From: Burkholderiaceae bacterium
GTDB taxonomy: Bacteria > Pseudomonadota > Gammaproteobacteria > Burkholderiales > Burkholderiaceae
DNA length: 32,895 nt
Reading direction: 5' to 3'
Assembly (NCBI GenBank): GCA_947448695.1
Contig: CANFOL010000026.1
Location: forward strand, 1 to 32,895
In this document: positions 1-7,756 of the stretch, piece after piece
Position numbering within the stretch: the stretch's first letter is position 1
Layout of the letters: each line of letters begins with the position of its first letter
Position numbers and translations under genes: made by a program
The notes under the pieces: model-generated
Told to the model about the DNA's origin: nothing
The model's database searches: none
Seen by the model: the letters and a program-made list of their open reading frames with translations, nothing else

Positions 1-235
1 AGATATCGGCCGCTCTAATAGCGTGAGGCCTTACGGTCCCCCACTTTCCCCCTCAGGGCGTATGCGGTATTATCGCAACTTTCGCTGCGTTATCCCCCAC
101 TACAAGGCACGTTCCGATATATTACTCACCCGTTCGCCACTCGCCACCAGGATTGCTCCCGTGCTGCCGTTCGACTTGCATGTGTAAAGCATGCCGCCAG
201 CGTTCAATCTGAGCCAGAATCAAACTCTTCAGTTT
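1..235 (-). rRNA. rrs: 16S ribosomal RNA, 5' end (partial)
   Basis: Read on the minus strand this begins AAACTGAAGAGTTTGATTC and continues into TGGCTCAG, ATTGAACGCTGGCGGCATGC and ACATGCAAGTCGAACGGCAG, the universally conserved start of 16S rRNA (27F primer region) in a proteobacterial form. Only about the first 235 nucleotides are present; the gene runs off the left edge. The 5' end is placed by alignment from memory with the E. coli mature terminus and could be off by one or two bases. Confidence 0.97.
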
Positions 236-440
236 AATATCTGTATGCCATTTAAGGCATGTCGCTCACTCAAAGAAATGACTCATTTATTTCTATTTGA
301 ATCAATTTACTGTTTAAGTGAGTACTACTTTATTTCATTGTCCAAAAGGACTAAATGCTTTCAGGTAGTACCCACAATTATCGGTTGACTAATTTTTAAA
401 GAGTGGCTGTTTGTTAATAATTAAAAACATTCAGCGAAGA
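236..440 (-). other. rrn operon leader
   Basis: This is the transcribed spacer of about 205 nt between the probable rRNA transcription start and the 16S 5' end. It holds a boxA-like element and several inverted repeats: ATGCC/GGCAT at 245-260, and CTCACT (265-270) with AGTGAG (316-321) enclosing smaller complementarities. Such stems are the kind used for RNase III processing of pre-16S. A short open frame in this region has no ribosome binding site or recognisable protein and is not called. Confidence 0.7.
390..405 (-). promoter_or_regulatory. boxA antitermination element of the rrn leader
   Basis: The minus strand reads CACTCTTTAAAAATTA, close to the proteobacterial rrn boxA core (GCTCTTTAACAATT). 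It lies about 35-50 nt downstream of the predicted start site, the expected place for a NusB/NusE-binding antitermination site. Confidence 0.7.
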
Positions 441-446
441 AGTGAG

Positions 447-475
447 ACTATGACAGATATATTTTCACATGTCAA
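447..475 (-). promoter_or_regulatory. rRNA operon promoter
   Basis: On the minus strand a perfect -35 TTGACA (470-475) is separated by exactly 17 bp from a -10 CATAGT (447-452). It is followed by a CTCACTTC discriminator and a start near 440. Position and strength fit the main sigma-70 promoter of the 16S-led operon. An AT-rich segment upstream (480-520) could act as an UP element. Confidence 0.8.
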
Positions 476-565
476 CACCTATTCCAAAAAAATCCTCTTT
501 TTCTTTAAAAAATTACTAAAACCATCCAACTGGCACATATTTTTTCCATATTTTAATGAATTAAC

Positions 566-588
566 CCCTAAATTTAAGGGTATACCCT
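566..588. repeat. two overlapping palindromes between rrn and the acetyltransferase gene
   Basis: CCCTAAATTTAAGGG (566-580, one mismatched pair) and the perfect 12-mer AGGGTATACCCT (577-588) share the central AGGG. They sit about 60-80 bp upstream of the acetyltransferase start codon and about 90 bp upstream of the rRNA promoter, so they could be an operator for either side. No regulator is identified. Confidence 0.45.
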
Positions 589-647
589 AATAAAGTTATA
601 GTTTCGGTTTAGAATAGAACTTAATTATCTTAATTTGGAAGGTTTGC

Positions 648-1280
648 ATGAGCTCAGAAGGAAATACTCAAACTAGATCAAAAGTGATTTTAGTTCTAGA
701 GTTGAACAAATCTCATGTTGAGATGATGCGAAGTCATCTTTTATCGTTGGGAGAAAATGATCGACGGCTTCGCTACGGTATGAATGCAACTGATACTTTT
801 ATTAATTCTTATGTAGATTCTTTTAATTTTTCTAGGGATTGTTTTTTTGGTGTCATTAACAACTCGTTAAAAGTTATCGGATTAGCCCATTTAGCATATG
901 GTCAACTGCTGCCTGGACAAGAACACTCCGCTGAATTTGGTGTATCAGTTTCCGAAAATGGTCGTGGCTTTGGTGTTGGGACTGCTTTATTTAAAAGATC
1001 CGCAATACATGCTAGGAATACATTTATAAGCGTACTATACGTTCACTGCCTATCAAGCAATGCTGCCATGATGCACATTGCACGTAAGGCTGGCATGGTG
1101 GTTGAGTTCTCTTATGGGGAGGCAGATGCATTTTTAAGACTTCCTCCAGGCAATTCTCAAAGCTTGATAATTGAAGCAATGCAAGATCAATCTGCCATCT
1201 TCGATTATTCCATCAAGCAAGGCATTAAAAGGTCCTTCTTCAATAAAAATTTACTTTTAGGTGGTCTTATTACTACTTAA
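648..1280 (+). CDS. GNAT-family N-acetyltransferase
   Basis: A 210-residue protein with a GNAT fold: acetyl-CoA-dependent acyl transfer to an unidentified amine. The acetyl-CoA binding motif A is visible as VSENGRGFGVGTALF, with the Arg/Gly-x-Gly-x-Gly pyrophosphate loop near residues 104-110. A motif B-like segment (SSNAAMMHIARKAGMV) follows, matching the usual 'N..a..ly.k.GF' position. The first ~30 residues (NKSHVEMMRSHLLSLGENDR) resemble the start of other single-domain GNATs. The ATG is preceded by GGAAGG at 637-642, a good Shine-Dalgarno at correct spacing. The gene stands alone, divergent from the rRNA operon. Its stop TAA overlaps the stop of the convergent cytochrome gene by 3 bases. 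The substrate cannot be told from sequence. Confidence 0.85.
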   Translation: MSSEGNTQTRSKVILVLELNKSHVEMMRSHLLSLGENDRRLRYGMNATDTFINSYVDSFNFSRDCFFGVINNSLKVIGLAHLAYGQLLPGQEHSAEFGVSVSENGRGFGVGTALFKRSAIHARNTFISVLYVHCLSSNAAMMHIARKAGMVVEFSYGEADAFLRLPPGNSQSLIIEAMQDQSAIFDYSIKQGIKRSFFNKNLLLGGLITT

Positions 1281-1621
1281 TGATTTAGTACCCATTGAGT
1301 TATTTTTTCTAAGTCTTGGTCACTAATATTTTTATTTGCCGGCATTGCAACAACTCCCCAAATTCCAGAGCCTCCATTTTTGATGCGTGCGATTACGTAT
1401 GGTTGTGCTGATGAGCTATCACGATATTTTTCAGCAATATCGCGAAATGCAGGGCCAATAATTTTTTTGTTTTCTGAATGACAACTTAAACACCCATTTT
1501 TTTTAGCCAATTCTTTTGCAGAAGAATTTACCTCTACCGCAAAAGATATTTTTACAAAAGCACAGCCCATCAGAAATACTAATAGGTTTGTTTTTCCGAA
1601 ATATTTAAGGCTTTGAACCAT
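1277..1621 (-). CDS. small periplasmic class I cytochrome c
   Basis: A short monohaem cytochrome c, probably an electron carrier in the periplasm. It has an N-terminal hydrophobic signal segment (NLLVFLMGCAFVKISFA) and the haem-attachment motif CLSCH. An axial Met is expected in VVAMPAN, and a C-terminal helix (DQDLEKITQWVLNH) closes the fold, as in cytochrome c551/c552. The start is uncertain: the ATG at 1621 gives 114 aa and a normal-length signal peptide, while an in-frame ATG at 1639 gives 120 aa. Neither has a clear Shine-Dalgarno, and both overlap the end of the upstream lipoprotein gene, suggesting translational coupling. The gene ends the diaA-dolP-cytochrome unit. Its stop overlaps that of the convergent acetyltransferase. 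Confidence 0.85.
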   Translation of the reverse strand: MVQSLKYFGKTNLLVFLMGCAFVKISFAVEVNSSAKELAKKNGCLSCHSENKKIIGPAFRDIAEKYRDSSSAQPYVIARIKNGGSGIWGVVAMPANKNISDQDLEKITQWVLNH

Positions 1622-2252
1622 CCGTTGCAGTGGATACATTGACTAGTTTATTCTTTTCTTCTTCCGTAATAATGTCAAACAACTTCACTACCTGATTAAT
1701 GTTACTGCTACTCTTACTTGCAACCGTAGCTGCTGCTTTTGCTTCTAGCTCCGTTGTAATCCCCATTAAATATACGCTTCCGGCTTCTACTGTTATTTTA
1801 ATTGAGTTGCCAGGTACATCCGTTGTCGTTATTAATTTCGTTTTTACTAAAGTAAATAATGAGCTATCTGATAACCTAGAACTCGTAGAGCTGGGGATTC
1901 CAATTTGTACTTCGTTAACAATACTTTTTATATTTTTAATAGGCGAGAGGGTTTTTTGAATCTGTTCTTTTAACTCCTGTGTTGTTGCCTCACCAGTTAA
2001 TAATACTTTTTGATTAAAAACATTTACATTAACATTGACGTTGTCTTGAAATTGTTTAGAAATTAATGCGTCAGCTTCTAGCTGTATTCCTCGATCTAAA
2101 GTTACTATACTGACCGGTCGTCTATCGCCCAATACTAACGCTGTTTCTGCAACTCCTCCAACCACTAGTGCTAAACACCCGGTTAAGTTGAGGATCAGGA
2201 TGCAAGCAAAGAATAGCCGCGCGATGTTTTTAGTTGATGTGTTTGTTTTCAT
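1605..2252 (-). CDS. dolP: BON-domain outer-membrane lipoprotein, DolP (YraP)-like
   Basis: A 215-residue lipoprotein. The N-terminus is a signal peptide ending in a lipobox (LNLTGC), so the mature protein is lipid-anchored. Two BON domains follow: the first around FQDNVNVNVNVFNQKVLLTGEA, the second around VPGNSIKITVEAGSVYLMGIT. This is the architecture of E. coli DolP/YraP, which supports outer-membrane integrity. The ATG at 2252 lies one base after the stop of the upstream SIS-domain gene; an in-frame extension into that gene lacks a signal peptide and is rejected. The order rsmI/diaA/dolP is also that of enterobacteria, which supports orthology. The first BON domain contains a fourfold Asn-Val repeat. 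Confidence 0.85.
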   Translation of the reverse strand: MKTNTSTKNIARLFFACILILNLTGCLALVVGGVAETALVLGDRRPVSIVTLDRGIQLEADALISKQFQDNVNVNVNVFNQKVLLTGEATTQELKEQIQKTLSPIKNIKSIVNEVQIGIPSSTSSRLSDSSLFTLVKTKLITTTDVPGNSIKITVEAGSVYLMGITTELEAKAAATVASKSSSNINQVVKLFDIITEEEKNKLVNVSTATDGSKP

Positions 2253-2253
2253 T

Positions 2254-2853
<600 letters not shown>

Positions 2854-2863
2854 CTAATTCTGG

Positions 2864-2893
2864 AATATAAAAGCTTAAACTGTTGTTACGCAA
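2864..2893 (-). promoter_or_regulatory. probable promoter of the diaA-dolP-cytochrome unit
   Basis: On the minus strand -35 TTGCGT (2888-2893) and -10 TATATT (2864-2869) are 18 bp apart, giving a short leader ending in GAGGG before the diaA ATG. On the opposite strand TTGTTA (2883-2888) and TTAACT (2906-2911), 17 bp apart, could drive rsmI, so the two promoters would overlap. Prediction only. Confidence 0.45.
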
Positions 2894-2923
2894 CTCTTGG
2901 AATCGTTAACTTATTGCTACATT

Positions 2924-3841
2924 ATGGATCAAACAATTTTTTTAGACCAACAAAATATGCCGGCTAGTGCACTTTATGTTGTCGGTACACCTATTGGTAA
3001 CTTGGGCGATATCACTTATCGGGCTGTTCATATTTTAAGATCTGTAGACGGTATTGCTTGTGAAGATACTCGTCATACGGCTCACCTTCTTCATTCTTTA
3101 GGTATTCACAAACCATTAATGGCGATTCATGAACATAATGAAAATGCGGCGGCGAGTTCTTTAATTAATCATCTGAAAATGGGAGAGCGTTGGGCCTACG
3201 TTTGTGACGCTGGAACTCCCGGTATTTCTGATCCAGGCGCAAGATTGGTTCATGAAGTTCGTCTCGCAGGACATCAAATCTTCCCCATTCCAGGGCCTAG
3301 CGCGGTAACGACCTTGCTTTCAGTTTCTGGCCAATTAACTCAAAGCTCACATGGTGAATTTCAATTTTTGGGGTTTTTGCCTTTAAAAGGGAAGGATCGC
3401 GCCCATGTTTTTGATCTTATGAACAAAAGCATATCCTCAACTATTTTTTATGAATCCCCGCAAAGAATTAAAAACACCCTAAACGATCTTCTTCAAAACA
3501 TTAAAGACCATTCACGCTCTTTAATCATTGGTCGCGAATTAACTAAAAAATTCGAAACCATTTCATGTTTGCCTCTGCAAGATCTTCCTCTATGGTTGAG
3601 CTCTAATTTGGAAGAGCGTGGGGAGTTTTCTATTATTTTAGGTGGCGCTCCTCATGCGCCTGACCAACTAGGGTTCGACTTAAACGAGTCGGTAGTCAAC
3701 CTAGCACAGCTTGCTGAGGTTCTATCGTCTTACTTGGGAAGTAAGCAAATCGCAGAAATTTTTTCTAAAACACAATTAATGTCAAAAAATGCGGCCTATG
3801 AATTAGCCCTTAAAACAAAAAACCCGTCAAAAGACGGGTGA
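2924..3841 (+). CDS. rsmI: 16S rRNA (cytidine1402-2'-O)-methyltransferase RsmI
   Basis: A SAM-dependent tetrapyrrole-methylase-fold enzyme that 2'-O-methylates C1402 in the decoding centre of 16S rRNA. Family blocks in order: VVGTPIGNLGDIT near the N-terminus, EDTRHT, CDAGTPGISDPG, PIPGPSAV, FLGFLPLKGK and FYESPQRI. The length (305 aa from the ATG at 2924) is slightly above the E. coli 286. No convincing Shine-Dalgarno exists; alternatives are a TTG at 2897 or the ATG at 2957, just before the conserved core. It is divergent from diaA, as in many proteobacteria. Its last codons form half of a transcription terminator hairpin shared with the facing cytochrome gene. Confidence 0.92.
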   Translation: MDQTIFLDQQNMPASALYVVGTPIGNLGDITYRAVHILRSVDGIACEDTRHTAHLLHSLGIHKPLMAIHEHNENAAASSLINHLKMGERWAYVCDAGTPGISDPGARLVHEVRLAGHQIFPIPGPSAVTTLLSVSGQLTQSSHGEFQFLGFLPLKGKDRAHVFDLMNKSISSTIFYESPQRIKNTLNDLLQNIKDHSRSLIIGRELTKKFETISCLPLQDLPLWLSSNLEERGEFSIILGGAPHAPDQLGFDLNESVVNLAQLAEVLSSYLGSKQIAEIFSKTQLMSKNAAYELALKTKNPSKDG

Positions 3842-3850
3842 ATTTTATTT
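3822..3850. terminator. bidirectional terminator overlapping the rsmI stop
   Basis: A perfect 7-bp stem ACCCGTC (3822-3828) and GACGGGT (3833-3839) has an AAAA loop. It is followed on the plus strand by an interrupted T-run (3842-3852). On the minus strand the T-run comes from the A-rich codons at 3811-3822. The stem contains the last rsmI codons, including part of the TGA, and lies just after the stop of the convergent cytochrome gene. Confidence 0.85.
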
Positions 3851-4369
3851 TTTTTCTGCCCTAGCATCCTTTGCTTGATCAGGATCTTTAGGCTCTTTTA
3901 ATTTTCCGCCAGATGCGTTTGCCATATACACAACAGCACGCGCGATTTCATAGTCACTAACATCATCAGGGGATGCGCCACCTCTCGCAGGCATTGCGTT
4001 TTTACCTTTGATTGCTGATGTCACTAAATAATCATATCCTTTAGATATCCTTCCAGACCATGCGGCAACATCTTCAAATTTAGGCGCCCCTGCGGCACCT
4101 GATGAGTGGCAAGAAGCGCATACGCTTTGGTATACAGCATCGCCCGTCTTCGCAATCTTAGGTGCAGATGAATCGACAAAATTAAGTTTTCCTACCGGCC
4201 GAATAATTTTCAAGGTTGACTCGGTATTTGGAACCGAAGACTGTTTGGTTTTACTATCAGCAAATATCAACAGTAAAAGTATCACAATCAGCGGTATAAA
4301 AAATGCTGCGAATACCATAATAATTAACTGTTTCGGGTTTTTAATCATGCTGCCATGTTGTCCGCTCAT
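3845..4369 (-). CDS. membrane-anchored cytochrome c5-type protein
   Basis: A 174-residue c-type cytochrome with one N-terminal transmembrane anchor (LIIMVFAAFFIPLIVILLLL) and a periplasmic haem domain. The haem motif is CASCH, the axial Met lies in NAMPARGG, and DYEIARAVVYMAN is the closing helix. The C-terminal 20 residues are Lys/Glu/Asp-rich. The start is set at 4369 because AGAAGG lies 8 nt upstream and the resulting MSGQHGSMIKNPKQL is the N-terminus I recall for betaproteobacterial cytochrome c5 homologues; an in-frame ATG at 4390 has no such support. Likely an electron donor to a terminal oxidase, but the partner is not encoded nearby. Confidence 0.88.
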   Translation of the reverse strand: MSGQHGSMIKNPKQLIIMVFAAFFIPLIVILLLLIFADSKTKQSSVPNTESTLKIIRPVGKLNFVDSSAPKIAKTGDAVYQSVCASCHSSGAAGAPKFEDVAAWSGRISKGYDYLVTSAIKGKNAMPARGGASPDDVSDYEIARAVVYMANASGGKLKEPKDPDQAKDARAEKK

Positions 4370-4390
4370 TATTTTTCCTTCTGTTTTCAA

Positions 4391-4534
4391 ATTTAGTATT
4401 TTATGTACGAATTATAGCCATGGAACATAACATTTTATTTACACAGGCATTATCCTGAGTAGAATCATCTTTATTCAGCGCTTAAATTACATTAATTTAA
4501 TTATTTTAGCCTTTTTAATTACTGGTTTTTTTAT
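4391..4534. other. intergenic region between cytochrome c5 and tRNA-Arg
   Basis: AT-rich spacer that must hold the minus-strand cytochrome promoter and the plus-strand tRNA promoter. I could not pick a -35/-10 pair with confidence for either, and no open frame or stable hairpin stands out. Confidence 0.5.
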
Positions 4535-4610
4535 GCGCCCGTAGCTCAGTGGATAGAGTATTGGCCTCCGAAGCCAAGGGTCGCGCGTTCGATTCGCGCC
4601 GGGCGCACCA
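4535..4610 (+). tRNA. tRNA-Arg (anticodon CCG)
   Basis: A complete 76-nt cloverleaf with encoded CCA. The acceptor stem is GCGCCCG/CGGGCGC with discriminator A. The D arm contains GCTCAGTGGATAGAGT, the anticodon stem is TTGGC/GCCAA around loop CTCCGAA, and the T arm is GCGCG-TTCGATT-CGCGC. Anticodon CCG (4568-4570) reads the Arg codon CGG. Confidence 0.97.
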
Positions 4611-4636
4611 CAAGTTTTTCTTCTCTTGTAATAAAA

Positions 4637-4663
4637 AAAGCACCGTGAAAATGACGGTGCTTT
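4637..4663. terminator. terminator between tRNA-Arg and the OmpA-like gene
   Basis: AAAGCACCGT (4637-4646) pairs with ACGGTGCTTT (4654-4663), a 10-bp stem with a 7-nt loop. On the minus strand it is followed by a run of seven T and serves the OmpA-like gene ending at 4681. On the plus strand it is 27 nt past the tRNA with a weaker T-run and may also end tRNA transcription. Confidence 0.85.
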
Positions 4664-4680
4664 CTCGTTTCAACTAAGAA

Positions 4681-5382
4681 TTACTTAGTTGTTTCTTTAG
4701 CGTATCCACTAAATTTAACTTCTACACGGCGGTTCGGCGCTTCACAAACTGTACGTGATACTGCGCGACCATTCACCTTCATGCCATTACATGTTGAAGG
4801 GTTAACAACGTAACTTGTTGCACCATAACCATCATAAGTCATTTTTGAAGCTGGCACACCTTTAGAGGCTAAGTAGTCATTAACACTTTTGGCGCGGTTT
4901 TTAGATAGTGGTGTATTTGTCTTGTCACTACCTTGTGAATCTGTATAACCACTAATTACTAATTTATCTAAGTCATAGTTTGCTAATTTAGCTATCGCAG
5001 CATCAAGAATTAACTTACCTTTTGGTGTGATAACCGCAGAGCCTAATGCATACGCGCCATCAGCGCCTAGCGTAAATGCCCCAGAAATAGTTTGTTTAAC
5101 TGGGGCAACTTGTTGTTGAGGCTGTTGTTGTGGCTTTTGTTGCGCAGCTTGAACAGGCGCTGGAGCACCGTCACATTTTGCATTTGCTGTAGCAGGTGTC
5201 CAAAAGTTATTTCTCCAACATAATTCGTCGGTACCGTTTTTCCAAACAGAGCCGTTAGCTGCGCCGCTCCAGTTATCGTTTGCTGATGTCTTATTTACTT
5301 CATATGCAATGGGAGCAGCTTGGGATGCCACCGCGGATACTGCAAGGGCAACAGCCGTGCCAAATTTGCCAAAATTGTTCAT
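4681..5382 (-). CDS. OmpA-family outer-membrane/peptidoglycan-binding protein
   Basis: A 233-residue secreted protein. A signal peptide with a likely cleavage after ASQA is followed by a short Cys-containing segment (SVWKNGTDELCWRNNFWTP), a Pro/Gln-rich linker near residues 75-95 and a C-terminal OmpA domain from about residue 98. In that domain YTDSQGSDKTN, LSKNRAKSV and NRRVEVKF carry the Asp and Arg residues expected to hold diaminopimelate of peptidoglycan. There is no eight-stranded barrel, as in many Burkholderiales OmpA-like proteins. The ATG is preceded by AGGAG. It is followed by a strong terminator and is probably monocistronic and abundant. The two Cys pairs could form disulfides. 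Confidence 0.9.
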   Translation of the reverse strand: MNNFGKFGTAVALAVSAVASQAAPIAYEVNKTSANDNWSGAANGSVWKNGTDELCWRNNFWTPATANAKCDGAPAPVQAAQQKPQQQPQQQVAPVKQTISGAFTLGADGAYALGSAVITPKGKLILDAAIAKLANYDLDKLVISGYTDSQGSDKTNTPLSKNRAKSVNDYLASKGVPASKMTYDGYGATSYVVNPSTCNGMKVNGRAVSRTVCEAPNRRVEVKFSGYAKETTK

Positions 5383-5649
5383 GCAATTTCTCCTGGATTA
5401 ATGAATAATATGCTTTAAAAAACATCATTTAAATTACTACTTAATGCAACAAAGTATTTATTACTTTAGCTAGGATCATACATTTCCATTTTTACTACAT
5501 TATTTTGTTGTAATCACACAACACCATGATGGTGCTTTTGCCCTGTTTTACATTTTATTTTTTATGAAAATTTGCGAGATTTGACCTGAGTAAATACCTT
5601 ATTATCAAAAGATAGATAAAATATTGTTTCATACAAATACTTATTAATT
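5383..5649. other. divergent intergenic region between OmpA-like and desaturase genes
   Basis: A 267-bp AT-rich spacer that must carry both divergent promoters. A perfect 13-mer palindrome CACCATGATGGTG lies at 5522-5534, near the middle. TTGACC at 5580-5585 with TATCAA 16 bp downstream is a weak candidate promoter for the desaturase. On the minus strand only poor matches were seen. The region contains no gene. Confidence 0.5.
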
Positions 5650-6759
5650 ATGACCACACAATTGACTAATTCTATTACTGATATTCAGCCTATCCCAGAA
5701 GGCCTTCCAATACCTAATCGCAAGGTTATTCGTAGCTGGATAGAGCCTTTTGCAGAAAAACAAACATTTAAAGCAGTCCTATTACTTGCTGTTGATGTTC
5801 TTATTTGGCTTGCCCTGATTGCTGGCATTGTTTTTATTGAAAGTTTATTAATTAAAATTATTTTAGGCAATATTGCAGGATTTTGGATTGGTCGCCTATT
5901 TATTCTTGGTCACGATGCCTGCCATCAGAGCTACACCCCTCATCGCGAATTAAATAAAGTTTTGGGTAGAATTGCTTTTTTACCCTCATTGACTCCATAT
6001 AGTCTATGGGAGGTAGGTCATAATGTTGTCCATCATGGTCAAACCAATTTAAAAGGTTTTGACTTTGTTTGGGCTCCGGCAAGCTTAGAAGAGTTTCAAT
6101 CAATGCCAGTTTGGCGTCAAAACCTCGAACGAATTTACCGAAGTGGATGGGGGCCTGCGCTTTATTACACCCTTGAAATTTGGTGGAACAAAATGTATTT
6201 TCCTAACAATAAAAATATGCCCTCAACTCGTAAAGTTTTTTTAAAAGATAACTTGTTGGTTTCTGCATTTGGTGCTTTATGGATTGGCACTTTGATTTAT
6301 GCGGCCCTGGCTACTAATCAATCAATTATTGGTTTATTAGTTTGTGGCTTCTTAATTCCTTTTATTTTCTGGAATGGGATGATTGGATGGGTTGTGTATG
6401 TCCACCATACGCATACGAGTGTTTCATGGTACGACAATAAATCTGAGTGGTTAAGAGCTCAACCCTTTGTATCTACTACTGTCCATCTCACTTTTAAATA
6501 TCATTTTGGTGTTTTATTGCATCATATTATGGAACATACTGCACACCATGTTGATATGGGTGTTCCCCTATACCAACTTCCTAATGCTCAAAATAAGCTA
6601 GAAGAAGTATTGCCAGGTCGAATCATTAAACAGCCATTTTCTTGGTCTTGGTATTTTGAAACTGCTAAGCTTTGCAAACTTTATGACTTTAAGAGTAAGG
6701 TATGGTTGGATTTTGAAGGTAACAAAACTGCCGAATCAATAAAAGTGGTCCTTAGCTAG
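5650..6759 (+). CDS. membrane fatty acid desaturase (acyl-lipid, DesA-like)
   Basis: A 369-aa integral-membrane di-iron desaturase that introduces a double bond into membrane acyl chains. The three histidine boxes are HDACH (88-92), HNVVHH (124-129) and HTAHH (296-300), in the order and spacing of the FA_desaturase superfamily. Hydrophobic segments at about 42-80 and 207-250 form the membrane hairpins. The VVYVHHTHTSVSWY segment before the third box resembles the 'QHTHP' region of delta-12 types, but regiospecificity cannot be told. No Shine-Dalgarno is visible before the ATG. It stands alone, divergent from the OmpA-like gene. A role in membrane fluidity at low temperature is a reasonable inference. 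Confidence 0.9.
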   Translation: MTTQLTNSITDIQPIPEGLPIPNRKVIRSWIEPFAEKQTFKAVLLLAVDVLIWLALIAGIVFIESLLIKIILGNIAGFWIGRLFILGHDACHQSYTPHRELNKVLGRIAFLPSLTPYSLWEVGHNVVHHGQTNLKGFDFVWAPASLEEFQSMPVWRQNLERIYRSGWGPALYYTLEIWWNKMYFPNNKNMPSTRKVFLKDNLLVSAFGALWIGTLIYAALATNQSIIGLLVCGFLIPFIFWNGMIGWVVYVHHTHTSVSWYDNKSEWLRAQPFVSTTVHLTFKYHFGVLLHHIMEHTAHHVDMGVPLYQLPNAQNKLEEVLPGRIIKQPFSWSWYFETAKLCKLYDFKSKVWLDFEGNKTAESIKVVLS

Positions 6760-6820
6760 TAATAAAGGTCTTATTTTAAAATTGAGTTAAAATAGAGTTT
6801 TGTTGCTTAGGCTGTATAAA

Positions 6821-7015
6821 ATGACTACAAGTACAACAACCACTACTTCTACAACTGAAACAACCAGTCAGTCCCTTAAGTTTTGCTCATCCTGTAGTAG
6901 GGAAAAGCGCCTTGATGGTGGCACATGGATTCCAACAAGCAATCGCAAACAACGTTGGATTTGTGCTAGTTGTTTATACAACCGCACTCATCGTACTGGT
7001 GCAATTAAAGCTTAA
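6821..7015 (+). CDS. small zinc-ribbon-like protein, function unknown
   Basis: A 64-residue protein of two parts. The first ~18 residues are almost all Thr and Ser. The rest has two Cys pairs, FCSSC and WICASC, about 28 residues apart, the spacing of a small zinc ribbon, followed by basic residues (NRTHRTGAIKA). The ATG at 6821 is preferred, with AGG at 6809-6811 as a weak ribosome binding site; an in-frame TTG at 6800 would add 7 residues. I do not recognise a named family. The coding frame is supported by the paired CxxC motifs and regular composition. It is convergent with the metallo-hydrolase gene, 14 bp away. A nucleic-acid-binding role is possible but unproven. Confidence 0.65.
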   Translation: MTTSTTTTTSTTETTSQSLKFCSSCSREKRLDGGTWIPTSNRKQRWICASCLYNRTHRTGAIKA

Positions 7016-7029
7016 TACTCCCCCGTCAA

Positions 7030-7668
7030 TTAGATAAGAAATGGGTTGGAATGTCTTTCTTGTCCAAAAGTTGAAGTTGGTCCGTGTCCAGGAATAAACG
7101 TGATGTCGTCCCCCAAGGGAAATAGTTTATCTTTTATAGAAGCTATTAAATCTTGGTGGTTGCCTCTAGGAAAATCTGTTCGACCAATTGACCCAGAAAA
7201 CAAGACATCCCCTACTACTGCAATACGCGTTTTCTTATCTACAAAGACAACATGTCCTGGCGTGTGTCCAGGGCAATGAACAACATCTAAACATTGCTCA
7301 CCTACCCAAACTTGATCACCATCAACCAACCAGCGTTTTGGTATAAATGATTGGCCTTCATGTTCAAACCCAAATCTTTTTGCCTGCTCAGGTAATAAGT
7401 CTATCCAAAATTTATCATTTATATGAGGCCCGACAATATCTAAACCTAGTTTAATCGCTAACTCATTAGCGGCAGAACAATGATCTACATGTCCATGTGT
7501 GATTAATATTTGTTGAATATTGGCGTTGAATTTTTCTATTTGCGCACATATGACGTCTAAGTCTCCACCAGGGTCTATAACCGCTGCATTTCGAGTACGA
7601 TCACAAATCAATAATGAGCAATTTTGCTCAAAAGGAGTAACGGGTATTAATATTATTTGAAGTGCCAT
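7030..7668 (-). CDS. metallo-beta-lactamase-fold hydrolase, YcbL type (glyoxalase II-like)
   Basis: A 212-aa MBL-fold hydrolase. The metal-binding motif THGHVDHCSA gives HxHxDH, and further ligands lie in CPGHTPGHVV, GDVLFSG and IPGHGP. The N-terminal IPVTPFEQNCSLL and the GRTDFPRGNHQDLI block match E. coli YcbL (215 aa) closely, and the protein lacks the extra C-terminal substrate domain of true GloB. YcbL-type enzymes are reported to have type II glyoxalase-like thioesterase activity; the physiological substrate here is inferred. It is divergent from the gcv unit and shares a 262-bp spacer with it. No Shine-Dalgarno is seen before the ATG. Confidence 0.9.
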   Translation of the reverse strand: MALQIILIPVTPFEQNCSLLICDRTRNAAVIDPGGDLDVICAQIEKFNANIQQILITHGHVDHCSAANELAIKLGLDIVGPHINDKFWIDLLPEQAKRFGFEHEGQSFIPKRWLVDGDQVWVGEQCLDVVHCPGHTPGHVVFVDKKTRIAVVGDVLFSGSIGRTDFPRGNHQDLIASIKDKLFPLGDDITFIPGHGPTSTFGQERHSNPFLI

Positions 7669-7719
7669 GCGAATATCATATCAAGCATTTTTCATTCAAA
7701 TATTTTTCTTTTCAACATC

Positions 7720-7748
7720 TTGTTTCTTATTTTCAGTTAAACTTTAAT
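7720..7748 (+). promoter_or_regulatory. probable gcvTHP promoter
   Basis: TTGTTT (7720-7725) and TTTAAT (7743-7748) are exactly 17 bp apart. A start near 7755 would be 1-3 nt before the first riboswitch aptamer, so the placement is coherent. Confidence 0.6.
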
Positions 7749-7756
7749 TGTTGATA

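Noticed and set aside
191..388. 65-codon open frame across the 16S 5' end and leader
   Set aside because: It runs antisense through conserved 16S sequence, has no ribosome binding site and no protein-like pattern.
5522..5534. CACCATGATGGTG palindrome as a terminator or operator
   Set aside because: Stem of only about 4-5 bp with no T-run and no gene ending there; it may be an operator but nothing else supports it, so it is mentioned only in the intergenic description.
6836..6880. ACA/ACT-rich stretch as a microsatellite or phase-variable repeat
   Set aside because: Thr codons are mixed (ACA, ACT, ACC, AGT) with no uniform unit, so slippage is unlikely.
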